DNA from: Symbiodinium natans
Lineage: Eukaryota > Sar > Dinophyceae > Suessiales > Symbiodiniaceae
Direction of reading: 5' to 3'
DNA length: 20,000 bases
Assembly: GCA_905221605.1 (NCBI GenBank)
Contig: CAJNDS010002754.1
Location: forward strand, 210,001 to 230,000
Part shown: positions 1 through 8,470 of the stretch, in pieces
Numbering within the stretch: position 1 is the first letter of the stretch
Layout: each line of letters begins with the position of its first letter
Translations under genes and position numbers: made by a program
Notes under the pieces: generated by a model
Told to the model about the DNA's origin: nothing
The model's database searches: none
The model's input: the letters and a program-made list of their open reading frames with translations, nothing else

Positions 1-134
1 TCTCACACTCACACTCACTCTCACACTCACACTCACACACACACACACTCACACAGACACTCACACAGACACTCACACAGTCACACAGTCACACACACAC
101 ACACACACCCACACGCACACGCACACGCACACAG
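1..134. repeat. CA/CACT-type microsatellite
   Basis: Almost pure pyrimidine/purine alternation made of CACT, CACA and CACAG units, passing into a run of CA and then CACACG units near 95-130. It is cut by the left window edge, so its full length is unknown. The reverse strand gives a long Val/Cys-rich open frame that is only a translation of the repeat. Confidence 0.95.
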
Positions 135-394
135 ACGTGAAACAGAGGACTGTGGGACAATGACATAAACGCTTAGCTGCTTCGAAACATTTTGAGATAC
201 TCACTTCGGTGCCTGCACGCACGCTCCAGCTTTCTTGGGCCACGAAGAACCTGCTTTCAAGCAACCTTTGTCATTTGTCGCTGTCAGACCACCAGTTTTT
301 TCAACCACAACACACTTCAGAGCCGCCAAAAGCGTGAATGTCATTGGCACACATATTTTGGGAGCATCGGAATTCATTCCTCGTTTGTGGGTTT

Positions 395-494
395 TGTGGG
401 GGTTGATGCGCTGCTCGATTTCGCCCGTTCGGAGGCCCCTGGCTCCCGAAGAGGTGTGGCCCACATTGTCGGTGCCTCTGGCCTTAGGCTGCGT
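395..494 (+). other. Exon-like segment with GTAAGC donor
   Basis: This part of a longer open frame (192-656) has a protein-like reading with GC-rich third codon positions, including the stretch DALLDFARSEAPGSRRG. It ends at CTGCGT followed by GTAAGC, a good 5' splice site at 495. The left edge is not defined; several AG dinucleotides lie upstream. It may be an internal exon of the split gene that also contains 578-649. I do not recognise the protein. Confidence 0.3.
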
Positions 495-577
495 GTAAGC
501 ATTGCGGAGTGTAAGGGTGTAAGCAAGAGGCTGGACATCTCAGAATCCGTGAGAAGTAAGAGTGAGACCCTGAACTT

Positions 578-649
578 ATGGAGGTCATCACTTTGGAGGA
601 TTTCACCAAGTACGAGTACCGCGTTCAGCCGCGACCCCTGCCGCCATGG
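578..649 (+). other. Exon-like segment starting MEVITLEDFTKYEYRV
   Basis: The 24 codons from the ATG at 578 have a strong coding look: acidic N-terminus, aromatic residues, then a proline-rich PRPLPPW end. A possible donor follows at 650 (CCATGG then GTGCTG). The frame stays open upstream to a TGA at 563-565, so the segment could be a first exon or an internal exon read as DPELMEV. If there is no splice, the frame runs on through a hydrophobic stretch (about residues 32-47) and stops at 1117, giving a 179-residue protein with one possible membrane segment. Function unknown. Confidence 0.3.
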
Positions 650-860
650 GTGCTGAGGGTTAAAGTTTGGGGATTTGTTGTCGCAGCATGGCTCATACTG
701 ATGTGCTGCTGGCTTTCCCCAACCTCCCGAAAAGTGATTTTAATATGTGTTAGCGTCGGCCTCAGCACATGCTGCCAAGAGGAGTATGTTGGAGGGGTTT
801 CTGCTTTGCATGGTGTGTATGGGAGGTTGCCAACAGCATCCCTCACCCATCTATTTACAG

Positions 861-1046
861 CACCTCGTGTAGAGGAAGCAGGGATGATGCCCGGAAACAT
901 TGCGACAAGAAGTCTTTGGTTGCTTGCGAAAAGTATGGGAATAGTGGCACAAGGTTTGCCAATGCACAGGATGTGTGCCCATCCCTCATCAGGCCGGTTA
1001 TCTATCCTCTCCTGTCTCTCTTCAGCCAGGCCTGTTCGTTGGAGAG
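861..1046 (+). other. Exon-like segments between two strong acceptors
   Basis: A pyrimidine-rich acceptor ends with TTTACAG at 860. The frame after it reads through a basic, Cys-containing segment (SCRGSRDDARKHCDKK) up to about 966. A second, stronger acceptor (pyrimidine tract ending CTCTTCAG at 1025) is followed by a 21-nt stretch reading PGLFVGE and ending GAG before GTGAGG at 1047. These are splice-like signals for one or two short exons on the plus strand, perhaps of the same gene as 395-649. Phase continuity to those segments was not established. Confidence 0.28.
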
Positions 1047-1567
1047 GTGAGGGTTACCTGGTTACCTCGAGCCGATTGCACTTCCAAAGAAGGACATTAC
1101 TTCAAAGTATTCAATAATCCCATCTGTTGTCGAAGAGAATGCCCTTCCAGAGGGGCCCCGATAGAAGACTTCAGGTTTGAGCTGCGGAAGTTGATGGTAC
1201 GGTTTGTTAATGCTGTCTGGGTTCAGAGTTGGGCGCTGGGCATGCCTAGGCTACAGCCAGTAGTGTTGCGAGAGAGGTGAAATCACACAAATACCTCCAT
1301 CGCAATTCAGCTCGCAACAAACCGCGAAAAGCTTTCGAGAGACCGAGAATTCAATTTAACTCATCCATGCAGCACCCCTATCCCGAAAGCACCTAAATTG
1401 ACCTAAACTCCTTAAACTGGGATGCAAGGTGGCAAAAGCTCCAACAAAAATGAAGGTCTCGGGAGTGGTGGCGCTGTTTTGCTGGGCCTTCTTCAAAAGT
1501 CCGCTTGTCTGGGCCCCTGGGGCCTGTGGCCGGGTTTGGTTTTCAGGAGGTTTGAGGTTTGCGAGAA

Positions 1568-1726
1568 TTCAATGCGGTCTTGACAACATTGTGGCTCAGT
1601 GCCGGTTTCGGAAATATATTTATGTTCTTCTCGGTCATGGCAGACTATACTGTATGTTTCCCCTGTGCCTTGCGGACCATGAAGTCTTCGGTTGTTCGTT
1701 CCTGTGATAAGATGGCTATGGAAAGG
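1568..1726 (+). other. Exon-like segment, possible membrane protein
   Basis: The open frame reads NAVLTTLWLSAGFGNIFMFF and continues through a Cys-containing hydrophobic stretch to CDKMAMER at 1726. One or two membrane segments are plausible. It is followed directly by GTGAGT at 1727, a consensus donor. The codons look coding, with few rare-looking choices. The next segment in the same style is at 1802. Protein family not recognised. Confidence 0.33.
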
Positions 1727-1801
1727 GTGAGTGATGTCCTGCAAAAGGAGAGCCAGATAGAGAGAAGAAAGCCAAGGGCGCACTTTCCTTTTGGCAATCA
1801 G

Positions 1802-1920
1802 CCTGTACAAACACTTGAACACACTGAAAAAGCTGCAGGTCGGTCGACGTATGCTTGAGGGCTTTCCCAACCCGAAAAACGACGAGGAGGCTGGGAACTA
1901 TTTGTTCCAGTGTTTGTTCA
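1802..1920 (+). other. Exon-like segment following 1568-1726
   Basis: A pyrimidine-containing acceptor ends in CAATCAG at 1801. The frame after it reads LYKHLNTLKKLQVGRRMLEG and on through PNPKNDEEAGNYLF, a soluble, charged, protein-like sequence. The phase does not match a GT donor at 1727, but it does match a GA donor at 1729 (intron 1729-1801, 73 nt, joining ...MERV to LYKHL). The right end is uncertain. The frame stays open to 2012, and a further hydrophobic segment (FFVMILPLLLWVA) lies in another frame at about 2000-2040. Function unknown. Confidence 0.33.
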
Positions 1921-2121
1921 GGGCACCTCTTCGAGCAAGGTTTGGGATCTTCACAGTGGTGGAGATATTGGGACTTCAGGCTTCCAGTCTCACATCCGGT
2001 TCTTCGTTATGATCCTGCCACTGCTTCTTTGGGTTGCTAGAGCTTGCGCTCGTTTCCTATCGTTCCCTCAGCTGCCCCTGAACCCGGCACCATCCCGAAT
2101 CCTTGCATAAAACTCAACTCA

Positions 2122-2667
2122 ATGACGGCAAGGGGGACGTTGAAGGGCCCAGAGTGTTGGCCCCAGCTTTTTTCGGAGGGAGCAGCTAAAGCCCTCGAAA
2201 CATATCAAGACGCTGCAGAGTTTGCTTTTGAGGTTCGCCAGCCGGTCGTGACAACCCATGCGGGCGCACAATACAGGAGCCCGCGTGCCTTTGTGGGGAG
2301 GTTAAGGCTTCAGGGACTTCTTTTGCGGCGCCTCTCAAGCCCTGAACCCGCCCTTGCTGGTATCTACAAAGCATGGAAGCTCCCGACCTCGAAGCCCTCG
2401 GTTTGGTGGATTTCTTGCCACTTTCTTGCTCCAAATCCTGAGGAGGTGTTCATGCGCAATGAGTCGCAAGCCTTTCTTTTGCTGTCTGGAGGTCTCGCCG
2501 CTATGAGCAAAGTCCGGCTGCAAAGCCGTGACTTCTGCTCGAGCTTTGCTGTCGAAACCTATGCAAGCTCCGGTATCTCGCCTCCCCTCGTACCTCACTT
2601 CCACGAGAACATGTCCAGCATTTACGACCGCACCCTCCGTGGGTTCTGGCACGTCCTTGCAGATTAA
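2122..2667 (+). CDS. Hypothetical ORF, 181 residues
   Basis: This is the second-longest plus-strand frame from an ATG in the window, read from the ATG at 2122 to the TAA at 2665. The frame is open further upstream to 2044, but without an ATG. The composition is ordinary for a soluble protein, with acidic/aromatic stretches such as ALETYQDAAEFAFEVRQP and GIYKAWKLPTSKPSVWW. No signal peptide, clear membrane segment or known motif is visible. A 140-residue minus-strand frame overlaps it and looks less protein-like. It may be a terminal exon of the upstream split gene rather than a gene of its own, or an accidental open frame. Confidence 0.28.
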   Translation: MTARGTLKGPECWPQLFSEGAAKALETYQDAAEFAFEVRQPVVTTHAGAQYRSPRAFVGRLRLQGLLLRRLSSPEPALAGIYKAWKLPTSKPSVWWISCHFLAPNPEEVFMRNESQAFLLLSGGLAAMSKVRLQSRDFCSSFAVETYASSGISPPLVPHFHENMSSIYDRTLRGFWHVLAD

Positions 2668-2844
2668 ACGAAATGTTGACATGAGTGAAGGTGTCAAAGT
2701 GTGTCCATCTTGAACGTTCTTTTTGGCTTTCCGTGCCGCGACGGGCTTCGATTCCAATCGTCGACGCCTCGACCACAGTCTGCCTGAAAGCCACCGTCTA
2801 TATCAATCCCGTGCCTTGCTGCCCATTCTCCTTCTCTCCTTCAG

Positions 2845-2973
2845 GTAGTTTGACAATTGCACCCGGCAGGACTAAGGTTACAAGGCGGATCTGCACCTTG
2901 ATCTTTTCCCATGTCATGGAGGAGGCTCCAGAAAATACGTTTTCGCCCCTGAATGTCTTGCAAGACTCCGCAG
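2845..2973 (+). other. Candidate internal exon, phase 1-1
   Basis: A very strong acceptor lies upstream: a pyrimidine tract of about 25 nt (TTCTCCTTCTCTCCTTCAG) ending at 2844. The segment then reads SLTIAPGRTKVTRRICTLIF and HVMEEAPENTFSPLNVLQDS. It ends at CCGCAG before GTGCAC at 2974. The length is 129 nt, a multiple of three, entering and leaving at codon position one, as a skippable internal exon would. The protein is not recognised. Confidence 0.38.
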
Positions 2974-3545
2974 GTGCACAAGGCTCCTGCTGCCTTTGCA
3001 ACCATTGTCCGCCTCCTCGTCCTCCTCTGATGCTGCCATACCAACCGCAAAGCCACCCAAGCCAGTTCTCTATCAAGGGAAGCGGCAAAGTAGCTAAACC
3101 ATGGCAAACTAAGCTCTCCTCAGTTGCTTCTGCGCCTGCATTCGTTGCTACATGATGGCCGCAAAGTCATGACTTCTCATCGGGCCGGCATGCGCTGCAA
3201 GTTGTCGCAAATTCGATAGGCAGATGCGTTTGGGTTCCCCTCAGTTCCGGCATCAATTCATTTGGAAGGTCCGGGAATTTGCTCAGGAAAGGTCAAAAGC
3301 TGTCGGTGAGGGCTGAAGGGCTGCCACTAGTTGCCACGATCTGCCATTCCTGAAGCCAGGAGTATTGCAGAAGATGCCGAGGACGGGGCCTTGTGCGATT
3401 CTACGCCATCAGCTGAACCTCGAGGTCTAGAGAGCTGTCGCCAGCACTGTCACTTGCGTGCGTAGCTTGTCGATTCATGCACAACGTGCACGTTTGCATG
3501 CGTCGGCTCGGCCGCATTGATTGACGGGCTGTTTTGACTACGCCC

Positions 3546-3650
3546 AGAATCTTGAAAGAAAAGCCTCGGGCACTAGTCCTCAAGCCTTCTGTGCAGGAAG
3601 AGGAGCAGCAGTCACTGCTGGAGGATCGGGTCCATGAGCTGTCCACGGTT
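3546..3650 (+). other. Weak exon-like segment upstream of the polymerase
   Basis: The frame reads RILKEKPRALVLKPSVQEEE and continues through QQSLLEDRVHEL, an acidic, helix-prone stretch, after an acceptor-like CGCCCAG at 3547. A GT at 3649-3650 could be a donor. The longer minus-strand frame here (3401-3883) is Ser/Thr/Cys-rich and less convincing. It could be the last exon of the upstream gene or an extra 5' exon of the polymerase gene; nothing here decides between them. Confidence 0.2.
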
Positions 3651-3902
3651 ACAGCTGCACCGCTCAGAACTCTTTTCTTACTGGCTTTAACAAACCCACG
3701 AACTGAAGGGCACAGTTCTTTGTCGGAGTGCACCCCGGCTTGTGTACATCTCTCCCGACAGCTATTTTTCAGCAACAGGCTCAACATGACTATCGGGGCT
3801 TGGTCACGGGTTCGCAGTTTTTGTGTATTCTGACATGTTGTGTGGGCCTGAGTTTCCTGACAGCTGCGCAGTCCTGTTTGCAAAAGTATTCTGACACAAC
3901 GT

Positions 3903-3918
3903 CATCCTTCATTCCAAG
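3903..3918 (+). promoter_or_regulatory. Candidate splice acceptor before the polymerase ATG
   Basis: The tract CATCCTTCATTCCAAG is pyrimidine-rich and ends in AG at 3917-3918, 24 nt before the ATG at 3943. An in-frame TAA at 3919-3921 follows at once, so coding cannot extend upstream through this point without splicing at a later AG (3922 or 3927). In dinoflagellates such a site would be used for spliced-leader trans-splicing. That use is inferred here. Confidence 0.3.
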
Positions 3919-3942
3919 TAAGACCAGGCATTGGAGAAGGCC

Positions 3943-5769
3943 ATGACTATAGGGGCAGAAGCCCTCGGGGAGCGGAAGTGGGTCAACATCCTCACTTCCC
4001 AGATGATCCCGGACAGCTGTGAAAAGGGAAAGTTTCAGAAGCCGGCATTGGCATCGCGAGCAGCCGCCTCGTCACCAGGTTTGCTTGCCGCAAGTCGTTT
4101 TGTCCTGGCCATTGACATGGATTGCTTCTATGCCCAGTGTGAGGAGATCCGGCACCCCCACTTGAAAGGGAAGCCGGTGGGAGTACAGCAGAAGATGCTG
4201 GTCATAACGTCCAACTACGCTGCGAGGGCTTTCGGCATCAAGAAAGGTGACTCCTTGCAGGTCGTCCGAGACAAGTGCCCAGAGATCACAATCTGTAATG
4301 GGGAGGACCTTACGTTCTATGGCGAGCTCTCGCAGCGTGTTTTCGACGTGGCGGCACGCTGGAGCTCGACAGTGGAGAAGCTGGGCCTCGACGAAGTCTT
4401 TGTGGATGTGACAGAGCTCATCACTGAGCGCCTGAAGGCACTGGAAGACCCGACAGCTCGCCTGCGCTTCGCTGCTGCGGCCCATGAATTCCCGGAAGAG
4501 CTGGAGGAGGAGAGGGAAATTGTTCAAGAGATCCAGCACGGCGATTGGAAGGGTTTGGACGACCGGGGCCGTTGCTGGGTTCAGCTCATCATCGCTGCCT
4601 CCATTTGTCGCGAGATCCGCGAGGCCATTTTCTCAGAGGTCGGGCTTACATCCTCTGCTGGCATCAGCGTCTCCAAGCAGTTGGCGAAGATGGTTTCTTC
4701 ATGGAAGAAGCCCAGCCGGCAGACCCTCTTTCTCCCGACAGCCGACCGTTTGGCACATCTACTGCCTGACGACTTAGCCGTGCAAAAAATTCCTGGTATC
4801 GGCTTTGCTTCGACCCAAAAACTTCACGAGCTGGGCATCCGGACCATCGGAGAGATAGTGTCCGCGATTGACGCCTGCGGTGCCCACTATCAACGGCTTC
4901 TCACGGAATTCGATGTTGGGACATTGAGGACCATGAGGGCCATTTGCATGGGCATCGACAAGTCGTTGGTGAAGGCTTCTGGTGCACCCAAGACCTGTTC
5001 AGTGCAAGACTCCTTCTGGCAGGGGCCCGTTTGCACAGAGGAGCAGGTCAGGGAGAATCTCTTGGCCCTGGCGCAGAAGTTGATCACGAAAGTTCGCAGC
5101 GACGAGCGCATGTATGGCTATCGCCCGATCCCCACTTTCTCTTTGAGCTTGATGCATGCCCCCAGCTCGGAGGCTGGTGCAGCACGCAGAGGTCGGAAAC
5201 AGATCCAGCTGGGAAGCTTCCAGATTGCCCGACGCCCTGAAGAGCAGGGCGACGATGCGCGGCTGCAGGGACAGCTTGCCGACCGTGCCTTCACACTGTT
5301 TCGGAAGCTGGTGCCCAAACATGAGCCTTTCGTTCTGCATATCCTGAACTTGCAGGTAGGTTTTGGGGAGGCGCTGGGCGCACAACGCCGCCTCAGCTTC
5401 GCGGCCCCAAGCACGGCGCCTGTGTCGCCTGCACTCGGCCCACAAGGTCTGGAGAGAAGCCAGGAGATTCATGAGCTTTCCGACAGTGACGATGTGGAGA
5501 AGACGAGGCACGCGATGGCAAACCCGCCCAGTGCCGTTGTGGATGCCGATGCGCTCGCATCCTTGCTGAACATGGGCTTTGGGGAGGAACGTGCGCGGCA
5601 GGCCTTGGTGAAGTGCGGCGATGTAGCACAAGCCATCGAGATGCTGTTAGTGGGGCCGACAGGTTGTCCAGCGCATCCCGGCCGTGACAGTTCCCCAGCC
5701 GACAAGCGACGGAGACTAAACTGTTCGATGGGGGAAGGGAACGGAGCCATTATCGACTTGCGGGATTAA
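3943..5769 (+). CDS. POLI: DNA polymerase iota-like Y-family polymerase with C-terminal UBA domain
   Basis: Translesion DNA polymerase that inserts nucleotides opposite damaged template bases, acting in the nucleus at stalled forks with PCNA. Numbering is from the first ATG (3943), which gives 608 residues. The in-frame TTG at 3931 is unlikely as a eukaryotic start, and a stop lies at 3919. The palm begins at 57-63 with IDMDCFY, giving the metal ligand D58 and steric-gate Y63. GVQQK at 80-84 carries the Gln-Lys pair typical of Pol iota, and NGEDL is at 119-123. The second catalytic pair D150-E151 lies in LGLDEVFVD. The helix-hairpin-helix thumb (KIPGIGF, 282-288) and little finger follow to about 471. 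This order and these motifs match Pol iota better than eta, kappa or Rev1. The tail (472-608) has a UBA domain (about 536-569, with LLNMGF), a basic KRRR at 588-591 and an ending IIDL that resembles a SUMO-binding motif. Human Pol iota instead has two UBM motifs. No intron is needed to read the gene, and all key catalytic residues are present. Confidence 0.93.
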   Translation: MTIGAEALGERKWVNILTSQMIPDSCEKGKFQKPALASRAAASSPGLLAASRFVLAIDMDCFYAQCEEIRHPHLKGKPVGVQQKMLVITSNYAARAFGIKKGDSLQVVRDKCPEITICNGEDLTFYGELSQRVFDVAARWSSTVEKLGLDEVFVDVTELITERLKALEDPTARLRFAAAAHEFPEELEEEREIVQEIQHGDWKGLDDRGRCWVQLIIAASICREIREAIFSEVGLTSSAGISVSKQLAKMVSSWKKPSRQTLFLPTADRLAHLLPDDLAVQKIPGIGFASTQKLHELGIRTIGEIVSAIDACGAHYQRLLTEFDVGTLRTMRAICMGIDKSLVKASGAPKTCSVQDSFWQGPVCTEEQVRENLLALAQKLITKVRSDERMYGYRPIPTFSLSLMHAPSSEAGAARRGRKQIQLGSFQIARRPEEQGDDARLQGQLADRAFTLFRKLVPKHEPFVLHILNLQVGFGEALGAQRRLSFAAPSTAPVSPALGPQGLERSQEIHELSDSDDVEKTRHAMANPPSAVVDADALASLLNMGFGEERARQALVKCGDVAQAIEMLLVGPTGCPAHPGRDSSPADKRRRLNCSMGEGNGAIIDLRD

Positions 5770-6389
5770 AACGTGCGAGGGCAATCCGATGCAATGGGTT
5801 TACAGGGCCACCTTGACACAAACCCAAGATAGCGCCAAGCACTATGCAGACTACTCTTGGGGCCGAAGCTTTGAAGAAAGACAAAGGCCCGGACTTCATT
5901 TGAAACACCCACTCCCTCTTATGTCTTCATTCCGGATCTGTTGATCTTTCTTAAAAGGATCGGAACTTTCTGGCTGCCCAGGCTGGTCTTGACTAATGAA
6001 GGATGCCGAGGACGGAACATTTTAAGAAAGAGTCTCCGGCAGTCTCCGGGACCATCCGGGACCTCTGCTCACGTGAGGCGAGCACACTGCCGCTGCCTTG
6101 ACCAAAACCGCACGGATGCCCTTTCCCACCCATTGCTCATGAAACAAACGTTTCAGAGTCTAGGGAGCTGGTATAGGCCCAGAAGCTGTATTCTGTATTC
6201 ATTATCAACGGTGCTTTTTCATCAAAGAGATTGCGACCAAAGCTTGAGCTAGAGCTTGAACCAGCACGCCTATGTGACTTGATGCCCACATTAATCAGAT
6301 GCTTGGGATGTTCAGAAAACGCGGTTGCCTGAATGAGAGTTGTGCGTGTGGTATGAAGCTAAGATTAAACTGTGGCGTACTATGGTCCA
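5770..6389. other. Polymerase 3' flank, no gene seen
   Basis: This covers the 3' untranslated region and intergenic sequence after the TAA at 5767. No AATAAA signal is seen near the stop, which is normal in dinoflagellates. A short direct repeat of AGCTTGA lies near 6240-6258. The longest frame (5941-6252) is not protein-like. Confidence 0.5.
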
Positions 6390-6686
6390 GTGAGTGGTGG
6401 GTTCCGATTGCTTTCGGCGCAGGTGGAGGCTCGATCGCCTGGTATGTTGCAGGCAGGGAGTACATTGGTGCGAGACTCTCTGACCGTTTCGTTTCAGGCT
6501 GCTTTTCAGCCAAGTATAAGAAGAAGCTCTGTGTGTTTCATCGTTGTGGGGTGTCCTCGTTCGGACGGTGCCAACATTCCAGGGCAGATTCCGAGTCAGG
6601 AAGGACAGCAGCCCCACACTTCAAGCACGGGAAACTTCCACTTGTACATCACATCCGTCGTCCCGATGCAATCCCAGTGCCTTTGA
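6390..6686 (+). other. Two exon-like segments ending at a stop
   Basis: After an acceptor-like TGGTCCAG, the first segment (about 6390-6489) reads SEWWVPIAFGAGGGSIAWYV and on to GREYIGARLSDRF, glycine-rich with a possible membrane segment. A second segment follows an acceptor ending ACATTCCAG at 6584. In another frame it reads GQIPSQEGQQPHTSSTGNFH, then LYITSVVPMQSQCL and a TGA at 6684-6686. The two could be the last exons of one gene, with an intron between about 6490 and 6584. Neither is recognised. Confidence 0.3.
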
Positions 6687-6815
6687 CCAGGGTTTCGGCA
6701 CCCATATGTTGCTATCCGAGGCTGGCACTGAAGGAGAGGGGCTGTGACCGAGCTGCTGCAGAGAGAAACCATCTCGTGTGCCTGCAGCCTGCGATCTGGC
6801 CTTTGCCTTTCCTTT

Positions 6816-6858
6816 GGATGATTGGATGGGATTGGATGGGATTTGATGGGATTGGATG
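6816..6858. repeat. Short tandem repeat, ATTGGATGGG unit
   Basis: About four copies of a 10-bp unit, with one ATTTGATGGG variant and a truncated copy at each end. It is a simple minisatellite, and frames through it are spurious. Confidence 0.9.
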
Positions 6859-7107
6859 AACTGTCCAAATCTGCGACAATACAGCTGCAGCTGCCAGAAC
6901 TGCGACCGGCGGCGTCTTACAGCACAGGCCGTTTAGGCAACAAGCACACAACTTTCTCCAGGTATGAGGAGTGCAAAAGCACAACCTCCAGTATGGTGCC
7001 TGCAAATCCATGTACCCTCAAACGGTCCAAGCAGAAATCTCGAAGCACTCTAACACCAAAGATGCGCCGATGCATTTCCTGGAAGCAAAGCCATCAGCCG
7101 TGTCCAC

Positions 7108-7362
7108 ATGCATGCCCTAGCCCTTGCCCGGATGGCGCTCCGGCTGCTTGGTCTGGGTGCCGCTGCGCTCGCGGCCCTGGTAGTACTCCGCGCGAGGCGG
7201 GAGATAAGCAATCGTCCAGAACGTGGCACTTTAGGTTGTCAAGGCTTCGGGCGGGCGTTCAGCTGGTTTTTTGGTGGTTTAGACGGGATGACGGCTTCCG
7301 GCATGGGAAAGGCCTCCACTTTGACTTTGCGTGCGGGTGAGGGTCGCTCTGTCTGCACCTAG
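7108..7362 (+). CDS. Hypothetical small protein with N-terminal hydrophobic anchor
   Basis: 84-residue frame with ATGs at 7108 and 7132. From the second ATG the N-terminus reads MALRLLGLGAAALAALVV followed by LRARRE, a classic signal-anchor pattern (hydrophobic core then positive residues) with GC-ending codons. The part after about residue 33 is less coding-like. GC and GA dinucleotides after the RARR codons could be donors, so this may be only a first exon. A pyrimidine-rich CCCTAG just upstream could serve as an acceptor. Function unknown. Confidence 0.28.
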   Translation: MHALALARMALRLLGLGAAALAALVVLRARREISNRPERGTLGCQGFGRAFSWFFGGLDGMTASGMGKASTLTLRAGEGRSVCT

Positions 7363-8089
7363 AAGTCTCAAGCCTGCATTGGGACTAACGTGTGAAGAAA
7401 TTACACGGGAACGCTGTGATAGTCTTATACGATCCGCACTGTACACTGTGCATAGTACAAATTTGTACAGGAGCCCCAGGAAAGAAGTGCAGATGACGGC
7501 AATCCACCCATAGCAAAAGTGCTAGTTAAACCTTGCTTGGCGCGGCAGCACTTCACGACACCGGTCTTCTTGTTTGATCATCTTCCTTCAATGAAGAAGC
7601 CACAGCAGCTAGGACCAACCAGTCACCAACCTGTATGGGGGTTTCCGAAAACAGGGTACCTGTTTCGAGGTTCTTACATTGGCACCTGCAAATGGTTGCC
7701 GATATTCGTACTGTGTTTGGAATGTTTATTGGAGCAGGTACTCAAATGTCCAACCGCAAGCACAGCACCATCCACAAGACAGTGCGGCAAAGAGCAACAC
7801 AGACACAAATCAACCAGTCCGATGTCCTTTTCGTGTTGTGAGACTCAAAGCTCCCAACATGGCGCTTCTCCTTCACTCGAGAGGCGCCAGAGGACGGCTT
7901 CGAGGACAGCTTCACAGGTGCACACGGAGGCAGAGATGTGGCGCTTGAAGCTTGAGAGAAGAATGAGGTCTCAACGTGGAAATGTTGGAGTTCGTGCCTT
8001 TTTGGAACACGAATTGAGTGAGTGCATTTTTCACCTTTGCTTCACCTGGTCTAGGCCCTTCTAACTGGTCGCTGGCTTTAAGTTGTTCG
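7363..8089. other. No supported gene
   Basis: The open frames here (7519-8064, 7635-7841) are rich in Ser, Thr, Gln and His and lack a coding codon pattern. No repeats or structured elements stand out. Confidence 0.4.
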
Positions 8090-8470
8090 ATGTCTGGCTT
8101 CCGTGCTTCTCTGCGGGCTCTTTTTGGTGCGCATGGCGGTGTTATGCTGCGCTTTTGTTTACTACGGTTCCTATTGTGTTTGATGGAGTTCGTAGCTATT
8201 GTGCCTTTTCTCCCCTTAAAAGTGGAACTTGCATATGACTTCTATTGTCTTCTTTCGGAGAAAGTAGCCGCAAAAGACAGTAAGAGGGAGCAGGGGCTGT
8301 CACTTTGGACCACGTGTCAGTGCCTCGAGGCCCCAGATTGCTGGCAGCCTCCTATACCAACGCACAACCAATCTACGCCCCCCCCTCAGAACGCCTCAAT
8401 GGTCGATCTCGTCAAAGCTTTGTGTGTTCAGCTCTCCACCTGCTTTCCCAGAAAACTCCGGCTCTTTTGA
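8090..8470 (+). CDS. Hypothetical 126-residue ORF with hydrophobic segment
   Basis: ATG at 8090 in a frame open from 8018. The start reads MSGFRASLRALFGAHGGVML and is followed by a hydrophobic region of about residues 19-44 (leucine/phenylalanine-rich, with EFVAIVPFLPL). After it comes a charged stretch ending AAKDSKREQ. The C-terminal third (Pro/Thr/Asn-rich) looks non-coding, so a splice or accidental extension is possible. Could be a small membrane protein; not recognised. Confidence 0.22.
   Translation: MSGFRASLRALFGAHGGVMLRFCLLRFLLCLMEFVAIVPFLPLKVELAYDFYCLLSEKVAAKDSKREQGLSLWTTCQCLEAPDCWQPPIPTHNQSTPPPQNASMVDLVKALCVQLSTCFPRKLRLF

Noticed and set aside
73-264. Val/Cys-rich minus-strand frame
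   Set aside because: It is a translation of the CA microsatellite.
3931-3942. TTG start four codons upstream of the polymerase ATG
   Set aside because: TTG initiation is a prokaryotic habit. The ATG at 3943 has a reasonable context (GCC before it) and loses no conserved residues.
3373-6015. GATGCCGAGGACGG at 3373-3386 and 6002-6015, bracketing the polymerase gene like a target duplication
   Set aside because: A 14-base match is expected about once by chance in 20 kb, and the flanks do not match.
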